Below, piece by piece: positions 27,935 through 37,082 of a stretch of 64,000 nt of DNA. The DNA lies in contig CAVPMN010000020.1 in NCBI GenBank assembly GCA_963706425.1, positions 1,116,001-1,180,000 of the forward strand, given 5' to 3'. Under the pieces are notes generated by a model, which was not told the origin of the DNA, did no database searches, and was given only the letters and a program-made list of their open reading frames with translations. Positions within the stretch are counted from its first letter, which is position 1. Each line of letters opens with the position of its first letter. A program made the position numbers and the translations under genes. This DNA comes from CAVPMN01 sp963706425 (lineage in GTDB: Bacteria; Actinomycetota; Acidimicrobiia; Acidimicrobiales; Acidimicrobilacustridaceae).

Positions 27935-29538
27935 ATCTGCTCCGGCGCCGAGACCCCGAGCAGGTCGAGCCCGATGGCGAGCCCCGTCTCGGCTGCTTCG
28001 ACGAGCCAGAGACGTGCCTGCGTGAGCTCGGGCGGGACGTCGTCGCCGAGCACGTAGCAGTCGTGGTAGAAGCCGTGGAACGCCCCGGCGAGCTCGCGGA
28101 CCCACGAGGTGACGCGATGGGGAGCGCGGTCGTGGCAGGCGACCAGCAGGGTGTCGGGCAGCTCGGAGAGCGAGCGCAGCACGTCGAGCTCGCGTTGATG
28201 GTGGAGCTGCGCCAGGTCGACCTGGTCGAACGGCACCCGCTGCACCTCGCGCTCGGCCGCCACCCGCTTGATCGACCTGATGCGGGCGTAGGCCATCTGC
28301 ACGTAGTAGACGGGATTGTCCATCGCCTGGCTCTTGACCACGTCGAAGTCGAACGTCTGTGGGCTGTCGATGGACTGCAGCAGGTAGGTGAGCCGGGCCG
28401 CGTCGGGGCCGACCTCGTCGAGCACGTCGCGCAGCTCGATGATGTCGCCGGCGCGCTTCGAGAGCCTCACCGGCTTGCCGCCCTGCACCAGGTTGACCAG
28501 CTGGGTGATCTGCACGTCGAACTCGGCGGGGTCGTGCCCGAGCGCCTGCAACGCGGCGCGCATTCGGGGCACGTAGCCATGGTGGTCAGCGCCCCACACG
28601 TCGATGAGCAGGTCGAAGCCGCGTCCGAACTTGTCGCGGTGATAGGCGATGTCGGGCAGCAGGTAGGTGTACTCGTCGTCACTCTTGACCAGCACCCGGT
28701 CTTTGTCGTCGCCGAAGTCGGTGCTGCGCAGCCAGGTGGCACCGTCGTGCTCGTAGATGACCCCGCGAGCTTCGAGGTCGGCGAGGGTCTGGAGGATCGC
28801 ACCCGAATCGACCAACGACCGCTCGCTGAACCAGGTGTCGAAGCGCACGTGCATGCGGTCGAGCGTCTCGCGATGGTCTTCGACGGCCCTCGCCTCGCCC
28901 CACTGGGCCACGTCGACACCATCGGGGATCTCCTTGGCCCACTCGACGATGTACTCACCCTGGTAGCCGCCCTCGGGCACGTCGTCTCCCCGCTGGCGCG
29001 CCGCCAGCGACGCCGCGAAGAGCTCCATCTGGGTGCCGCGGTCGTTGAGGTAGTTCTCGCGCTTGACCTCGTAGCCGCAGCGGCTCATCAACCGCGCCAG
29101 CGAGTCGCCGTAGGCAGCGCCTCGGCCGTGACCGGCGTGCAGCGGCCCGGTGGGGTTGGCGCTGACGAACTCGATGTTGACCCGCGTGCCGGTGCCCACG
29201 TCGTGGCTGGCATAGCCCTCTCGTCCGCTCTGGATCACCTCGGCGAGCACGTCGTGCAGCCACGAGTCGGCCAGACGGAAGTTGACGAAGCCAGGACCGG
29301 CCACCTCGACCAGCTCGACGTGGCGAGGCCGATCGGCCTCGAGACGCTCGGCGAGGGCCACGGCCAGGTCGCGAGGCTTCCATCCGGCCTTCTTGGCGGT
29401 GGCGAGCGCCACGTTGCTCGACCAGTCGCCATGCTCGCGACGGGCCGGCCGTTCGAGATGGATGTCGTCGGGCAGGGGGTCGACCTCGAGCGTGGCCAGC
29501 GCGGCGCGCAGGGCCTGGGCGAGGTGGTCACGGATCAT
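27931..29538 (-). CDS. argS: Arginyl-tRNA synthetase
   Basis: Class I synthetase, 535 residues. HIGH-type motif NPTGPLHAGHGRGAAYGD near residue 135, KMSKS-type motif PVRLSKRAGDII near residue 360, N-terminal Add-1 domain and a C-terminal anticodon-binding helix bundle. First gene of the argS-lysA-lacZ-hom-thrC group. It lies 115 bases from a divergently placed tRNA-Arg gene. Confidence 0.97.
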   Translation of the reverse strand: MIRDHLAQALRAALATLEVDPLPDDIHLERPARREHGDWSSNVALATAKKAGWKPRDLAVALAERLEADRPRHVELVEVAGPGFVNFRLADSWLHDVLAEVIQSGREGYASHDVGTGTRVNIEFVSANPTGPLHAGHGRGAAYGDSLARLMSRCGYEVKRENYLNDRGTQMELFAASLAARQRGDDVPEGGYQGEYIVEWAKEIPDGVDVAQWGEARAVEDHRETLDRMHVRFDTWFSERSLVDSGAILQTLADLEARGVIYEHDGATWLRSTDFGDDKDRVLVKSDDEYTYLLPDIAYHRDKFGRGFDLLIDVWGADHHGYVPRMRAALQALGHDPAEFDVQITQLVNLVQGGKPVRLSKRAGDIIELRDVLDEVGPDAARLTYLLQSIDSPQTFDFDVVKSQAMDNPVYYVQMAYARIRSIKRVAAEREVQRVPFDQVDLAQLHHQRELDVLRSLSELPDTLLVACHDRAPHRVTSWVRELAGAFHGFYHDCYVLGDDVPPELTQARLWLVEAAETGLAIGLDLLGVSAPEQM

Positions 29539-29580
29539 CGGGCGATCGTAGCGGCGCCCAACCTCCGGTCCGGCAGCAGA

Positions 29581-29630
29581 AACCAGACGAACCGAGGCCG
29601 GCGGGGACGGCCGAACCAGGCAAACCGAGG
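29581..29630. repeat. Pair of 17-base direct repeats between argS and tRNA-Arg
   Basis: AACCAGRCRAACCGAGG occurs at 29581-29597 and 29614-29630, a spacing of 33 bases start to start. The pair lies in the divergent promoter region of argS and the tRNA gene. Function not known; may bind a regulator or be a chance duplication. Confidence 0.5.
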
Positions 29631-29653
29631 GTGGGGTACGCTCACAGGCTCCC

Positions 29654-29725
29654 GCCCTCGTAGCTCAGGGGATAGAGCATCGGCCTCCGGAGCCGTGTGC
29701 GCAGGTTCGAATCCTGCCGAGGGCG
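29654..29725 (+). tRNA. tRNA-Arg (anticodon CCG)
   Basis: Acceptor arm GCCCTCG pairs with CGAGGGC; D arm GCTC-AGGGGATA-GAGC; anticodon stem-loop TCGGC-CTCCGGA-GCCGT with anticodon CCG (first base pair T-T mismatched); T arm GCAGG-TTCGAAT-CCTGC. Discriminator G, no encoded CCA. It reads CGG, a frequent Arg codon in such GC-rich genomes. The start codon of the next gene lies four bases after the discriminator. Confidence 0.95.
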
Positions 29726-29728
29726 CGC

Positions 29729-30548
29729 ATGAGCTACGAAACGATCATCGTCGACAAGAGCGACGGCGTCGCGTGGGTGACGCTGAACCGCCCGCAGGTG
29801 CGCAACGCCATCAACCAGCAGATGCAAGAGGAGTTGCACGAGGTCTGGCACGGCTTTCGCTACGACGACGAGGTGCGCTGCGTCGTGCTCGCCGGCGAGG
29901 GCGAGTCGTTCTGCACCGGCATCGACCGGGCCGAGGCGATCTCCGACGAGAACAACGCGTCGATGGCCCAGGGCGACTATCCCGGCTACCCCACCCCCTG
30001 GATGTACGACGATCCCGGGCGCGACGTCGGGCCCAAGACCTGCGATCTCTGGAAGCCGGTGATCGCGGCGGTGCAGGGCATGGCGTGCGGCGGCGCGTTC
30101 TACATGCTCGGCGAGGTCGAGTTCATCATCGCGGCCGACGACGCCACCTTCTTCGACCCGCACGTCACCTACGGCATGACCGCAGCGTTCGAGCCCATCC
30201 AGATGCTGTCGAAGATGCCGTTCCCCGAGATCATGCGGCATGTCGCTGCTGGGGGTGCACGAGCGCATGTCGGCCGAGCGGGCCCGCGAGATCGGCCTGG
30301 TCACCGAGGTGGTGGCACGCGCCGATCTGCGCGAGCGGGCGGCGTTCGTGGCGCAGATCATCGCCGACTCGCCGCCCCTCGCCATCCAGGGCACGATGCG
30401 CGCGCTCTGGACGGCCCTCGAGATGCCCCGCACCCAGGCGATCGGCATGGCCAACCTGTTCACCCGCATCGGTTCGGATGCCGAGGCGTTCAAGGCAGGC
30501 CAGGAGCGATTCGCATCCGGCGAACGGCCCCGCTGGACCGTGCGCTGA
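29729..30548 (+). CDS. Enoyl-CoA hydratase/isomerase family protein (one frameshift)
   Basis: Crotonase fold, about 272 residues. Starts MSYETIIVDKSDGVAWVTLNRP; oxyanion-hole segments GEGESFCTGIDRAEAI and AAVQGMACGGAFYMLGEVEFI. Near 30238 the frame shifts from PFPEIMRH to LLGVHERMSAERAREIGLV. The start is four bases behind the tRNA gene with no ribosome site, so the message may be released by tRNA processing or be leaderless. Confidence 0.85.
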
Positions 30549-30551
30549 CGC

Positions 30552-31948
30552 GTGCTCATCACCCGGGCCGAGCTGCGCCCCGGTGACGTGCGCGACCTCA
30601 GGGTCGCCGCGGATCAGATCGTCGAGGTCGGCCAGCGCCTGTCGGCCCACCGCGCACGAGGAGGTGCTCGACGCGGGCGGCCACGCCGTGCTCCCCGGTC
30701 TGCACGACCATCACGTGCACCTGCGCGCCGCGGCCGCCGCCTTCAGCTCGCTCGACCTCAGGTCGGTCAGGTCCGACGGGGAGCTGGCCATCGCCCTTCG
30801 CGAGGCACTGAAGGGTCTGCCGGCCGGCGAGTGGCTGCGCGTCGTGGGCTACCACGAGTCGATCGCCGGGCCGCTCGACCGGGCCACGCTCGATCGACTC
30901 GACCACCCCCGATCAGCCGGTACGCGTCCAGCACCGCAGCGGCATGCTCTGGGTGCTCAACTCGGCTGCGGTCGACGCGGCCCGGCTCGACCAACGCGAC
31001 GAGCCCGGCATCGACGCCGAGTCGGGACATCTCTGGCGGCGCGACGACGTGGTCCGGTCGTTCTCCCGGTTGACGTCCGCCAGCCTCGCTCGACTCGGCC
31101 AGCTGGCGGCCTCCCTGGGGGTCACGGGCTTCACCGACGCGTCGCCGGCCCCGTCGGTGACCCACGGCCGCGATCTGGCCCATGAGCTGCGCGCCACCGG
31201 TGTCGGGCAGCGCCTGCGCATGATGGGACCGGTCGGTGCGATGGAGCCGGACGTGGCGCACGCCGAGCTCGGCGAGGTGAAGATCCTGCTCGACGACGAT
31301 CGGCTGCCCACGATCGACGACCTGGTCGCGCTCGTTCGCGACACCCACGCCGAGCGCCGACGGGTGGCGGTGCACTGCGTCACCCGCTTGCAGCTGATCG
31401 TCGCCGTCGCCGCCCTCGACGCCGCAGGCGCGCTGCCCGGCGATCGCATCGAGCACGCATCGGTGGTGCCGGCCGAGCTGGTGGGCGACCTCGTGCGACT
31501 GGGGGTCACGGTGGTGACCCAGCCGCACTTCATCGCCGAGCGGGGCGACGACTATCGCCACGACGTCGAGCCCGACGACCTCGGCTCGCTCTATCGACTC
31601 GGCTCGCTCCAACGCGCCGGGGTGCCCGTTGCGGCCGGCACCGATGCCCCGTTCGGCAGGCTCGATCCCTGGCGATCCGTCTCCGCGGCGATGCGGCGGC
31701 GCACACCTGAGGGTGAGCTGCTCGGCGCCGACGAGGCGGTCGACCTGCCGACCGCGCTCGGCCTCTACCTCGGCCATGCCGACCTCCCAGCCCGATCGCG
31801 AGAGCTTGCTCCCGGCTCGCCCGCCGACCTCTGCGTGCTCAACGTCTCTTGGCGCGACCTGGCCGACACGCTCGACACGCTCGACGCCGTCGACGAGCCG
31901 CCGGTGGAGGCCACCGTGATCACCGGCAACGTGGCGTTCCACCGCTGA
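30552..31948 (+). CDS. Amidohydrolase family protein, YtcJ-like (two frameshifts)
   Basis: Metal-dependent hydrolase, about 465 residues. Metal ligands in VLPGLHDHHVHLRAAAAA, further His in RVAVHCVTRLQ and GDRIEHASVVP, and the terminal Asp in AAGTDAPFGRLDPW; the last segment ELAPGSPADLCVLNVSW is the composite-domain end. GTG start immediately after the enoyl-CoA hydratase stop. Frame changes near 30655 and near 30912. Amide or ester substrate unknown. Confidence 0.82.
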
Positions 31949-31960
31949 TCGCGGCACTCG

Positions 31961-33464
31961 CTAGTCGGTGCCGTCCGCCAACTCGTTGCGCAACACCCGC
32001 CGCAGCAGCTTGCCGGTCTCGTTGAACGGCAACTCGGCCCGGATGTCGATGCGCTCGGGCGTCTTGGTCGACCGCAGCCGCGCTCGCACGAACTCGCGCA
32101 GCTCGTCCTCGTCGACGGTGACGCCGTCCTCGAGGACCACGGCGGCGACGACCTTCTCGCCCCACTCGGTGTCGGGGACGCCGACCACCGCCGCCTCGGC
32201 CACCGCCGGGTGCTCGACGAGCACGCCTTCGATCTCGCCGGGCGACAGGTTCTCGCCGCCGCGCACGATGACGTCGTCGAGACGACCGTGCACGTAGAGG
32301 TAGCCGTCGACGTCGAGGTGTCCGGCGTCGCGAGTGCGGAACCAGCCCTCGTCGAGACCGCCGTCGCGGCCCAGGTACTCGCCGGACACCTGCTCACCCC
32401 GCACCCAGATCTCGCCCCGATCACCGGCGTCGAGCGGTCGACCGACGTCGTCGCGGATCGACACCTCGAGATCGGGCAGAGGTCTGCCAACCGAGCCCAA
32501 CCGAGCACGCACCGCGGCATCGTCCGAGGCGAACGCCTCCCGATGGTCGTCGGGCCCGAGCAGGGCGACGGTGCTCGCCGTCTCGGTCAGGCCGTACGCG
32601 TTCACGAACCCGAGATCGGGCAAGAGGCTCATGGCCCGCTCGATGACCGTGGCCGGCATCGGCCCCCCGCCATAGGAGAGCGAGCGCAGCGACGGCAGCC
32701 CAGCCACCGTCGCCCTCGATGACGTCGAGGATGCGGTTGAGCATGGTGGGGACCACCATCGCCGTGGTGACGCCCTCGGCGCGCACGAGCCGCACCCATT
32801 CGACCGGGTCGAACGCCTCGAGGTAGACGATGCGCCGGCCGCTGTAGAGCGACGACAGCACCGCCGAGATGCCGGCGATGTGATAGGGCGGCACGCTCAC
32901 GATGGCGGCTTCGTCCTCGCCGGCGCCCGCGAACTCGACCGTCGAGATGATGTAGGCGGCCAGGTTGCGGTGCCGCAGCACGGCCGCTTTCGGTTCGCCG
33001 GTGGTGCCGCTGGTGAACAGCAGCACGGCGATCGACTCCGGATCGCCGTCGTCGGCACCGCCCGATGCGGCGGTGGCATCGGCGGTGATGCGCAGCAGGT
33101 CGGCCCGGTCGACGAGATCGATGCCTTCCACGGCGCCGAGCCGTTCGCCCACCGCCTCCCCCGCCACGATCGTCGCAGGTGCCGTCCGCTCGACGATGGC
33201 GCGGAGTTGCTGATCGTCGAGCCGGTAGTTGATGGGCACGAACGACTTGCCCGCCAGCGCCGCACCCAGGAGCACGATCGGCACCGCCTCGGAGTTGAGG
33301 TCGACGAGCCCGACGTTGGTGCCCGGCGAGTCCGCGAGCAGGGCCGCACATCGGCGGGCACGGTCGGCCAGCTCGGCCATCGTGATGCCCCCGTCGCGCG
33401 AGCCGACGGCCACCCGTTCGCCCATGGCACTCGACGCCATGTCCAACAGCGTGGTGATGTGCAA
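31961..33464 (-). CDS. Acyl-CoA synthetase, AMP-binding family (one frameshift)
   Basis: ANL-superfamily acid:CoA ligase, about 500 residues. P-loop VLLFTSGTTGEPKAAVLRH, A5 motif NAYGLTETASTVALLG (after a frame change near 32703), WFRTRDAGHLDVDGYLYVHG, and the A10 Lys in LPFNETGKLLRRVLR. Proposed start is TTG (LHITTLLDMASS), preceded by GAGGGGAT; a GTG at 33512 is also open. Last gene of an operon with two crotonases and an SDR. Carboxylic acid substrate unknown. Confidence 0.85.
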
Positions 33465-33542
33465 CGCGATCCCCTCGTCGTGATGCCGGCCCGATCGTCT
33501 CGCGCCGGTCACCGTAGCGTTGGCGACCCCACCGAGCCGCGG

Positions 33543-34328
33543 TCACCCGTCCGGGCGCAGGGCCCGCAACCTCCGCAGGTGCTCGTCGCTCTCCATGGTG
33601 ACCGCCTCTGCGGCGAAGCCCGCCTGCACCGCGCCGCCGAGGGCCTGGGCGAGATGCATGTTGAGCACCCGCTTGGTGCCCTGGATGGCTGCGGGCGACT
33701 GCGCCGCCAGACGCTCGGCCAGGCGGCGGGCCTCGGGGAGCAGGTCGTCGGGCGACGTGACCCGCGACGCCAGTCCCAGCTCGACGGCGCGCGCCGCGGG
33801 GATGCGATCACCGGTGAAGAGGTACTCGCGCACGCGCAGCAGCGGCCCGAGCAGGGGCCAGAAGGCCGCCCCGCCGTCACCCGCGACCAGCCCCACCGAG
33901 ACGTGCGGATCACACAGGTAGGCGTCGTCGGCCATGAGCACGATGTCGCACAACACGGCGATGCTGCAGCCGAGCCCGACCGCCGGGCCGTTGACGGCGG
34001 CGATCACCGGCAACGGGAAGTGCAGCACCTCGTCGATGATCTCGGCACCCTCTCGCAGGCTTTCGTCGCGAGCAGCGGGATCGTCGGCGAACGAGCTGAT
34101 CCAGCCGAGGTCACCGCCACCCGAGAACGCCCGGCCGGCACCGGTGAGGATGACGACCCTCGCCTCGCGGTCGGTCGCCAGGTGCCGCCACACGTTGGCC
34201 AACGCCCAGTGCAGCGAACGGTCGACCGCATTCAGCTCGTCGGGCCGGTCGAGGGTCACGATGCGCACCGGACCCTCGGCATCGATGCGCAACACGTCGG
34301 AGAACCGTTCGGCGTCCATGTCGGCCAT
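33543..34328 (-). CDS. Enoyl-CoA hydratase/isomerase family protein
   Basis: Crotonase fold, 261 residues. Motifs VRIVTLDRPDELNAVD, GAGRAFSGGGDLGWI, AAVNGPAVGLGCSIAVLCDI and AEAVTMESDEHLR. The ATG shares one base with the SDR stop (TGATG), so the pair is translationally coupled. Probably part of a beta-oxidation-like route run by the operon 31961-36006. Confidence 0.88.
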   Translation of the reverse strand: MADMDAERFSDVLRIDAEGPVRIVTLDRPDELNAVDRSLHWALANVWRHLATDREARVVILTGAGRAFSGGGDLGWISSFADDPAARDESLREGAEIIDEVLHFPLPVIAAVNGPAVGLGCSIAVLCDIVLMADDAYLCDPHVSVGLVAGDGGAAFWPLLGPLLRVREYLFTGDRIPAARAVELGLASRVTSPDDLLPEARRLAERLAAQSPAAIQGTKRVLNMHLAQALGGAVQAGFAAEAVTMESDEHLRRLRALRPDG

Positions 34329-35083
34329 CAGCGCGCCGTCCATCCGCCGTCGACGGCGATCGTCTGACCGGTCACGTAGCGGCCGGCATCGCTCACCAGC
34401 CACACGATGGCCCCGACGATGTCGTCGGCCTGCCCGTCGTCGGGCAACGGCGTGTTGCGCCGCAGCCAGTCGTGACCGCGCTCGCCTTCGTAGAGGCCGG
34501 CGGTGATCTCGCTGCGGAAGAAGCCGGGGGCCACCGTGTTCACCCGGATGCGCCGAGCCGCCCACTGCACCGCCAACTCGACGGTGAGGCCGGACAACCC
34601 GGCCTTGCTGGCGGCGTAGGACGCCTGCGGGATCCCCGGGATGCCCACCAGTCCGCTGATCGACGAGACGTTCACGATCGATCCTCGACCGGCCGCGACC
34701 ATGTGGGGGAAGGCCGCCTGCGCCAGACGGAACGGCGCGACCAGGTTGAGCGCCAGGGCCTGTTCGATGCCGGCGAGCGACTCGGTCTCGGCCGGGCCGC
34801 CCTCGGCGAAGTGACCGGCGGCGTTCACCAGGATCTCGGGCGGCCCCCACTGATCGACCACGGTGGGCACCAGGCCGTCGACGGCGGCGGGATCGAGCAG
34901 ATCACACGCCACCGCATGACCACCGATCTCTTCGGCCAGGGCGTCGAGTCGATCGAGCCGCCGCGCGGTGATCGCCACCCGTGCTCCCACGGCGGCCAGC
35001 GCTCGAGCAGTGGCTGCCCCCAGTCCGGACGACGATCCGGTCACGAGCGCCACCCGCCCGTCGAGTCGGAAATCGGGCGTCAC
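34328..35083 (-). CDS. SDR family oxidoreductase
   Basis: Short-chain dehydrogenase, 251 residues. Cofactor motif VTGSSSGLGAATARA, NAAGHFAEGG, catalytic Ser-Tyr-Lys in IVNVSSISGLV ... QASYAASKAG, and the terminal VTGQTIAVDGGWTAR. Start is GTG overlapping the upstream crotonase stop (GTGA). Arg in ITARRLDRL after strand 2 suggests NADP(H). Substrate unknown. Confidence 0.9.
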   Translation of the reverse strand: MTPDFRLDGRVALVTGSSSGLGAATARALAAVGARVAITARRLDRLDALAEEIGGHAVACDLLDPAAVDGLVPTVVDQWGPPEILVNAAGHFAEGGPAETESLAGIEQALALNLVAPFRLAQAAFPHMVAAGRGSIVNVSSISGLVGIPGIPQASYAASKAGLSGLTVELAVQWAARRIRVNTVAPGFFRSEITAGLYEGERGHDWLRRNTPLPDDGQADDIVGAIVWLVSDAGRYVTGQTIAVDGGWTAR

Positions 35084-36006
35084 GCGCCGAGACCGTAGCC
35101 TCGGCCGGTCACCACGGCGTCGACCAGACCCCACGACCGAGCCGTGTCGGCGTCGATCGCACAACCGGTGAGGGCGAGGTACGCGGTGCGGTGACGACCG
35201 ATGCGCCGGGGGATGCTCACGGTGCCACCCGCGCCCGGGATGAGGCCGAGGCCGACCTCGGGCAGGCGGATCGTGGCCGACGGGTCGGCCAGCACCGTTG
35301 CCGCGAAGGCAGGGATCTCGATGCCCGCACCGATGCACGAGCCGTGCAGGTATGCGGTCACCCGATCGGCGCAGGCTGCCAACCGGCGACCGACGCTGCG
35401 CTCCACCCTGATGAGATGGGCCGCGCCGGCGTCGACGGCGGAGCCGAACTCGTTGAGATCGCCGCCGCTGCAGAACGACCGACCCTGCCCACGCAGGTGG
35501 ACCTCGGTGATGGTGGGATCGAGGGCCACCAGGTCGAACGCGTCGCAGAGCGCGTCGCGCATCGCGCTGTCGAACACGTTGTGCACCTGGGGGCGTTGCA
35601 GCACGATCTCGAGCGTGCCGTTCGAGCGGTCGAGTCGAACCGGATCGGTCGCCTCGGCATTCGGTGGTGGGCGGCGGACGCCCTGCTCGCGCAGCCAGGC
35701 TTGGAAGACCTCACCGTTTTGGAGCATCGAATAGGCGATCGACTCCAAGGTCAGGGCGTCGGCGATCGACGACGACTGCGTGGCGCGCAGCAGCTGCACG
35801 ATGGTGACCGCGGCGACCGGTGAGCGCCGCACAGGGTCGTCGAGCTCCTCGAGGGTCCCCTCGACCCACGGGGCGGGGGGATCGCAGACCGACGTGAGGA
35901 GCACGTCGTAGCGGTCGAGGCCGTCGGCAGGTGTGGCGTCGGATACGCCCACCACGATCTCGCCGGCCAGCAGGTGCTCGGCCATGCCGAGCCGATCCGA
36001 CCGCAT
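35080..36006 (-). CDS. Enoyl-CoA hydratase/isomerase with N-terminal extension
   Basis: 308 residues. The crotonase core begins only near residue 90-100 (LDRSNGTLEIVLQRPQVHNVF), with the CoA and oxyanion segments GQGRSFCSGGDLNEFG and YLHGSCIGAGIEIPAFA. The first 90 residues (from MRSDRLGMAEHLLAG) have no recognised domain and include an ALTLESIAYSMLQNGEVFQAWL stretch. Divergent from a CoA transferase gene, first gene of a four-gene operon. Confidence 0.8.
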   Translation of the reverse strand: MRSDRLGMAEHLLAGEIVVGVSDATPADGLDRYDVLLTSVCDPPAPWVEGTLEELDDPVRRSPVAAVTIVQLLRATQSSSIADALTLESIAYSMLQNGEVFQAWLREQGVRRPPPNAEATDPVRLDRSNGTLEIVLQRPQVHNVFDSAMRDALCDAFDLVALDPTITEVHLRGQGRSFCSGGDLNEFGSAVDAGAAHLIRVERSVGRRLAACADRVTAYLHGSCIGAGIEIPAFAATVLADPSATIRLPEVGLGLIPGAGGTVSIPRRIGRHRTAYLALTGCAIDADTARSWGLVDAVVTGRGYGLGA

Positions 36007-37045
36007 CGACGTCACGGTATCCTCCGCCGTCATCGCCTCACGACTCGTCCTTCCGGGCGCGGCCACGATGGCGCGGGTCGAAGCGGTAGCACGAGAGCTG
36101 CCGGTGCCCGTCGACATCGAGCAGCTGTTGACCGCCCGGGCCGACCTCGCCGGGCTCGCGAGCCGGGGACAGGTGTCGGCCGGCGGGAGCTGCCGCCTGG
36201 TGCGGGCCCGGGATGGTTGGGTGGCGGTGAACCTGGCTCGTCCTTCGGACGTGGAGGCGCTGCCCGCGGTGGTGCAGGCCGAGGTCGACCCGGACGATCC
36301 GTGGCCGGCCGTCGAGGCCTTCTGCGCATCTGGCGAGACGGGCGCAGTGGCGGATCGCTTCCAGCTGCTGGAGGTGCCCGCCGCGGTGCTCGACGATCCA
36401 CGGGTCGGGCCGGCCGGAGTGATCGTGCATCAGATCGGTGAGCCCCGCAGCGGGCGATCGCCCACCGTGGTCGACCTGTCGGCCATGTGGGCTGGGCCCC
36501 TGTGCGGCCACCTCCTCGCGGCCGCGGGACTGCCCGTGGTCAAGGTGGAGGACACCCGCCGGCCCGACGGCGCCCGGGGCGGCGACCCGCGCTTCTTCGC
36601 CCAGCTCAACGACAACAAAGAAGCGCTCGCCGTCGACTTCGGCACCGCGGCCGGGCGGGCCGCGCTCGCCGCGCTCGTCGACGGCGCCGATGTGGTGATC
36701 GAGTCGTCTCGACCTCGGGCGCTTGCCCAACTCGGCATCGATGCAGAGCGCTTCCTGCACGACCGGCCGGGCCGCACCTGGGTCTCGATCACGGGCTACG
36801 GACGATTCGGCGACGCCGCCACGAGGGTGGCGTTCGGCGACGACGCCGCGGTGGCCGGCGGACTCGTGGCGCACGACGCCGAGGGCGAGCCGATCTTCTG
36901 CGGAGACGCCATCGCCGATCCCCTGTCGGGTCTGGTCGCCGCCGCTGGCGCGTGGCGCTCGATCGAGTCCGGCGGCGGACATCTCGTCGAGGTGGCCATG
37001 GCCGCCGTGGCGCGGGAGATGGTCGGCGGGATCGCGCGCCGCTGA
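35984..37045 (+). CDS. CaiB/BaiF (family III) CoA transferase-like protein
   Basis: The second half carries the family III core: VVDLSAMWAGPLCGHLLAAA, VVKVEDTRRPDGARGG, NDNKEALAVDFGTAAGR, DVVIESSRPRALAQLG and WVSITGYGRFG. The first 120 residues resemble the segment that normally follows the core (DGWVAVNLARPSDVEAL), so the halves look swapped. Start uncertain: homology to LVLPGAATMARV begins about residue 28 of the frame used; an ATG at 36068 is the shorter choice and avoids a 23-base overlap with the divergent crotonase gene. Acts presumably on acyl-CoA from the neighbouring operon. Confidence 0.78.
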   Translation: MPSRSDRIDVTVSSAVIASRLVLPGAATMARVEAVARELPVPVDIEQLLTARADLAGLASRGQVSAGGSCRLVRARDGWVAVNLARPSDVEALPAVVQAEVDPDDPWPAVEAFCASGETGAVADRFQLLEVPAAVLDDPRVGPAGVIVHQIGEPRSGRSPTVVDLSAMWAGPLCGHLLAAAGLPVVKVEDTRRPDGARGGDPRFFAQLNDNKEALAVDFGTAAGRAALAALVDGADVVIESSRPRALAQLGIDAERFLHDRPGRTWVSITGYGRFGDAATRVAFGDDAAVAGGLVAHDAEGEPIFCGDAIADPLSGLVAAAGAWRSIESGGGHLVEVAMAAVAREMVGGIARR

Positions 37046-37082
37046 CTCGACGCTCGGCCGGTTCGCCGTTGTTGCACCGCCG

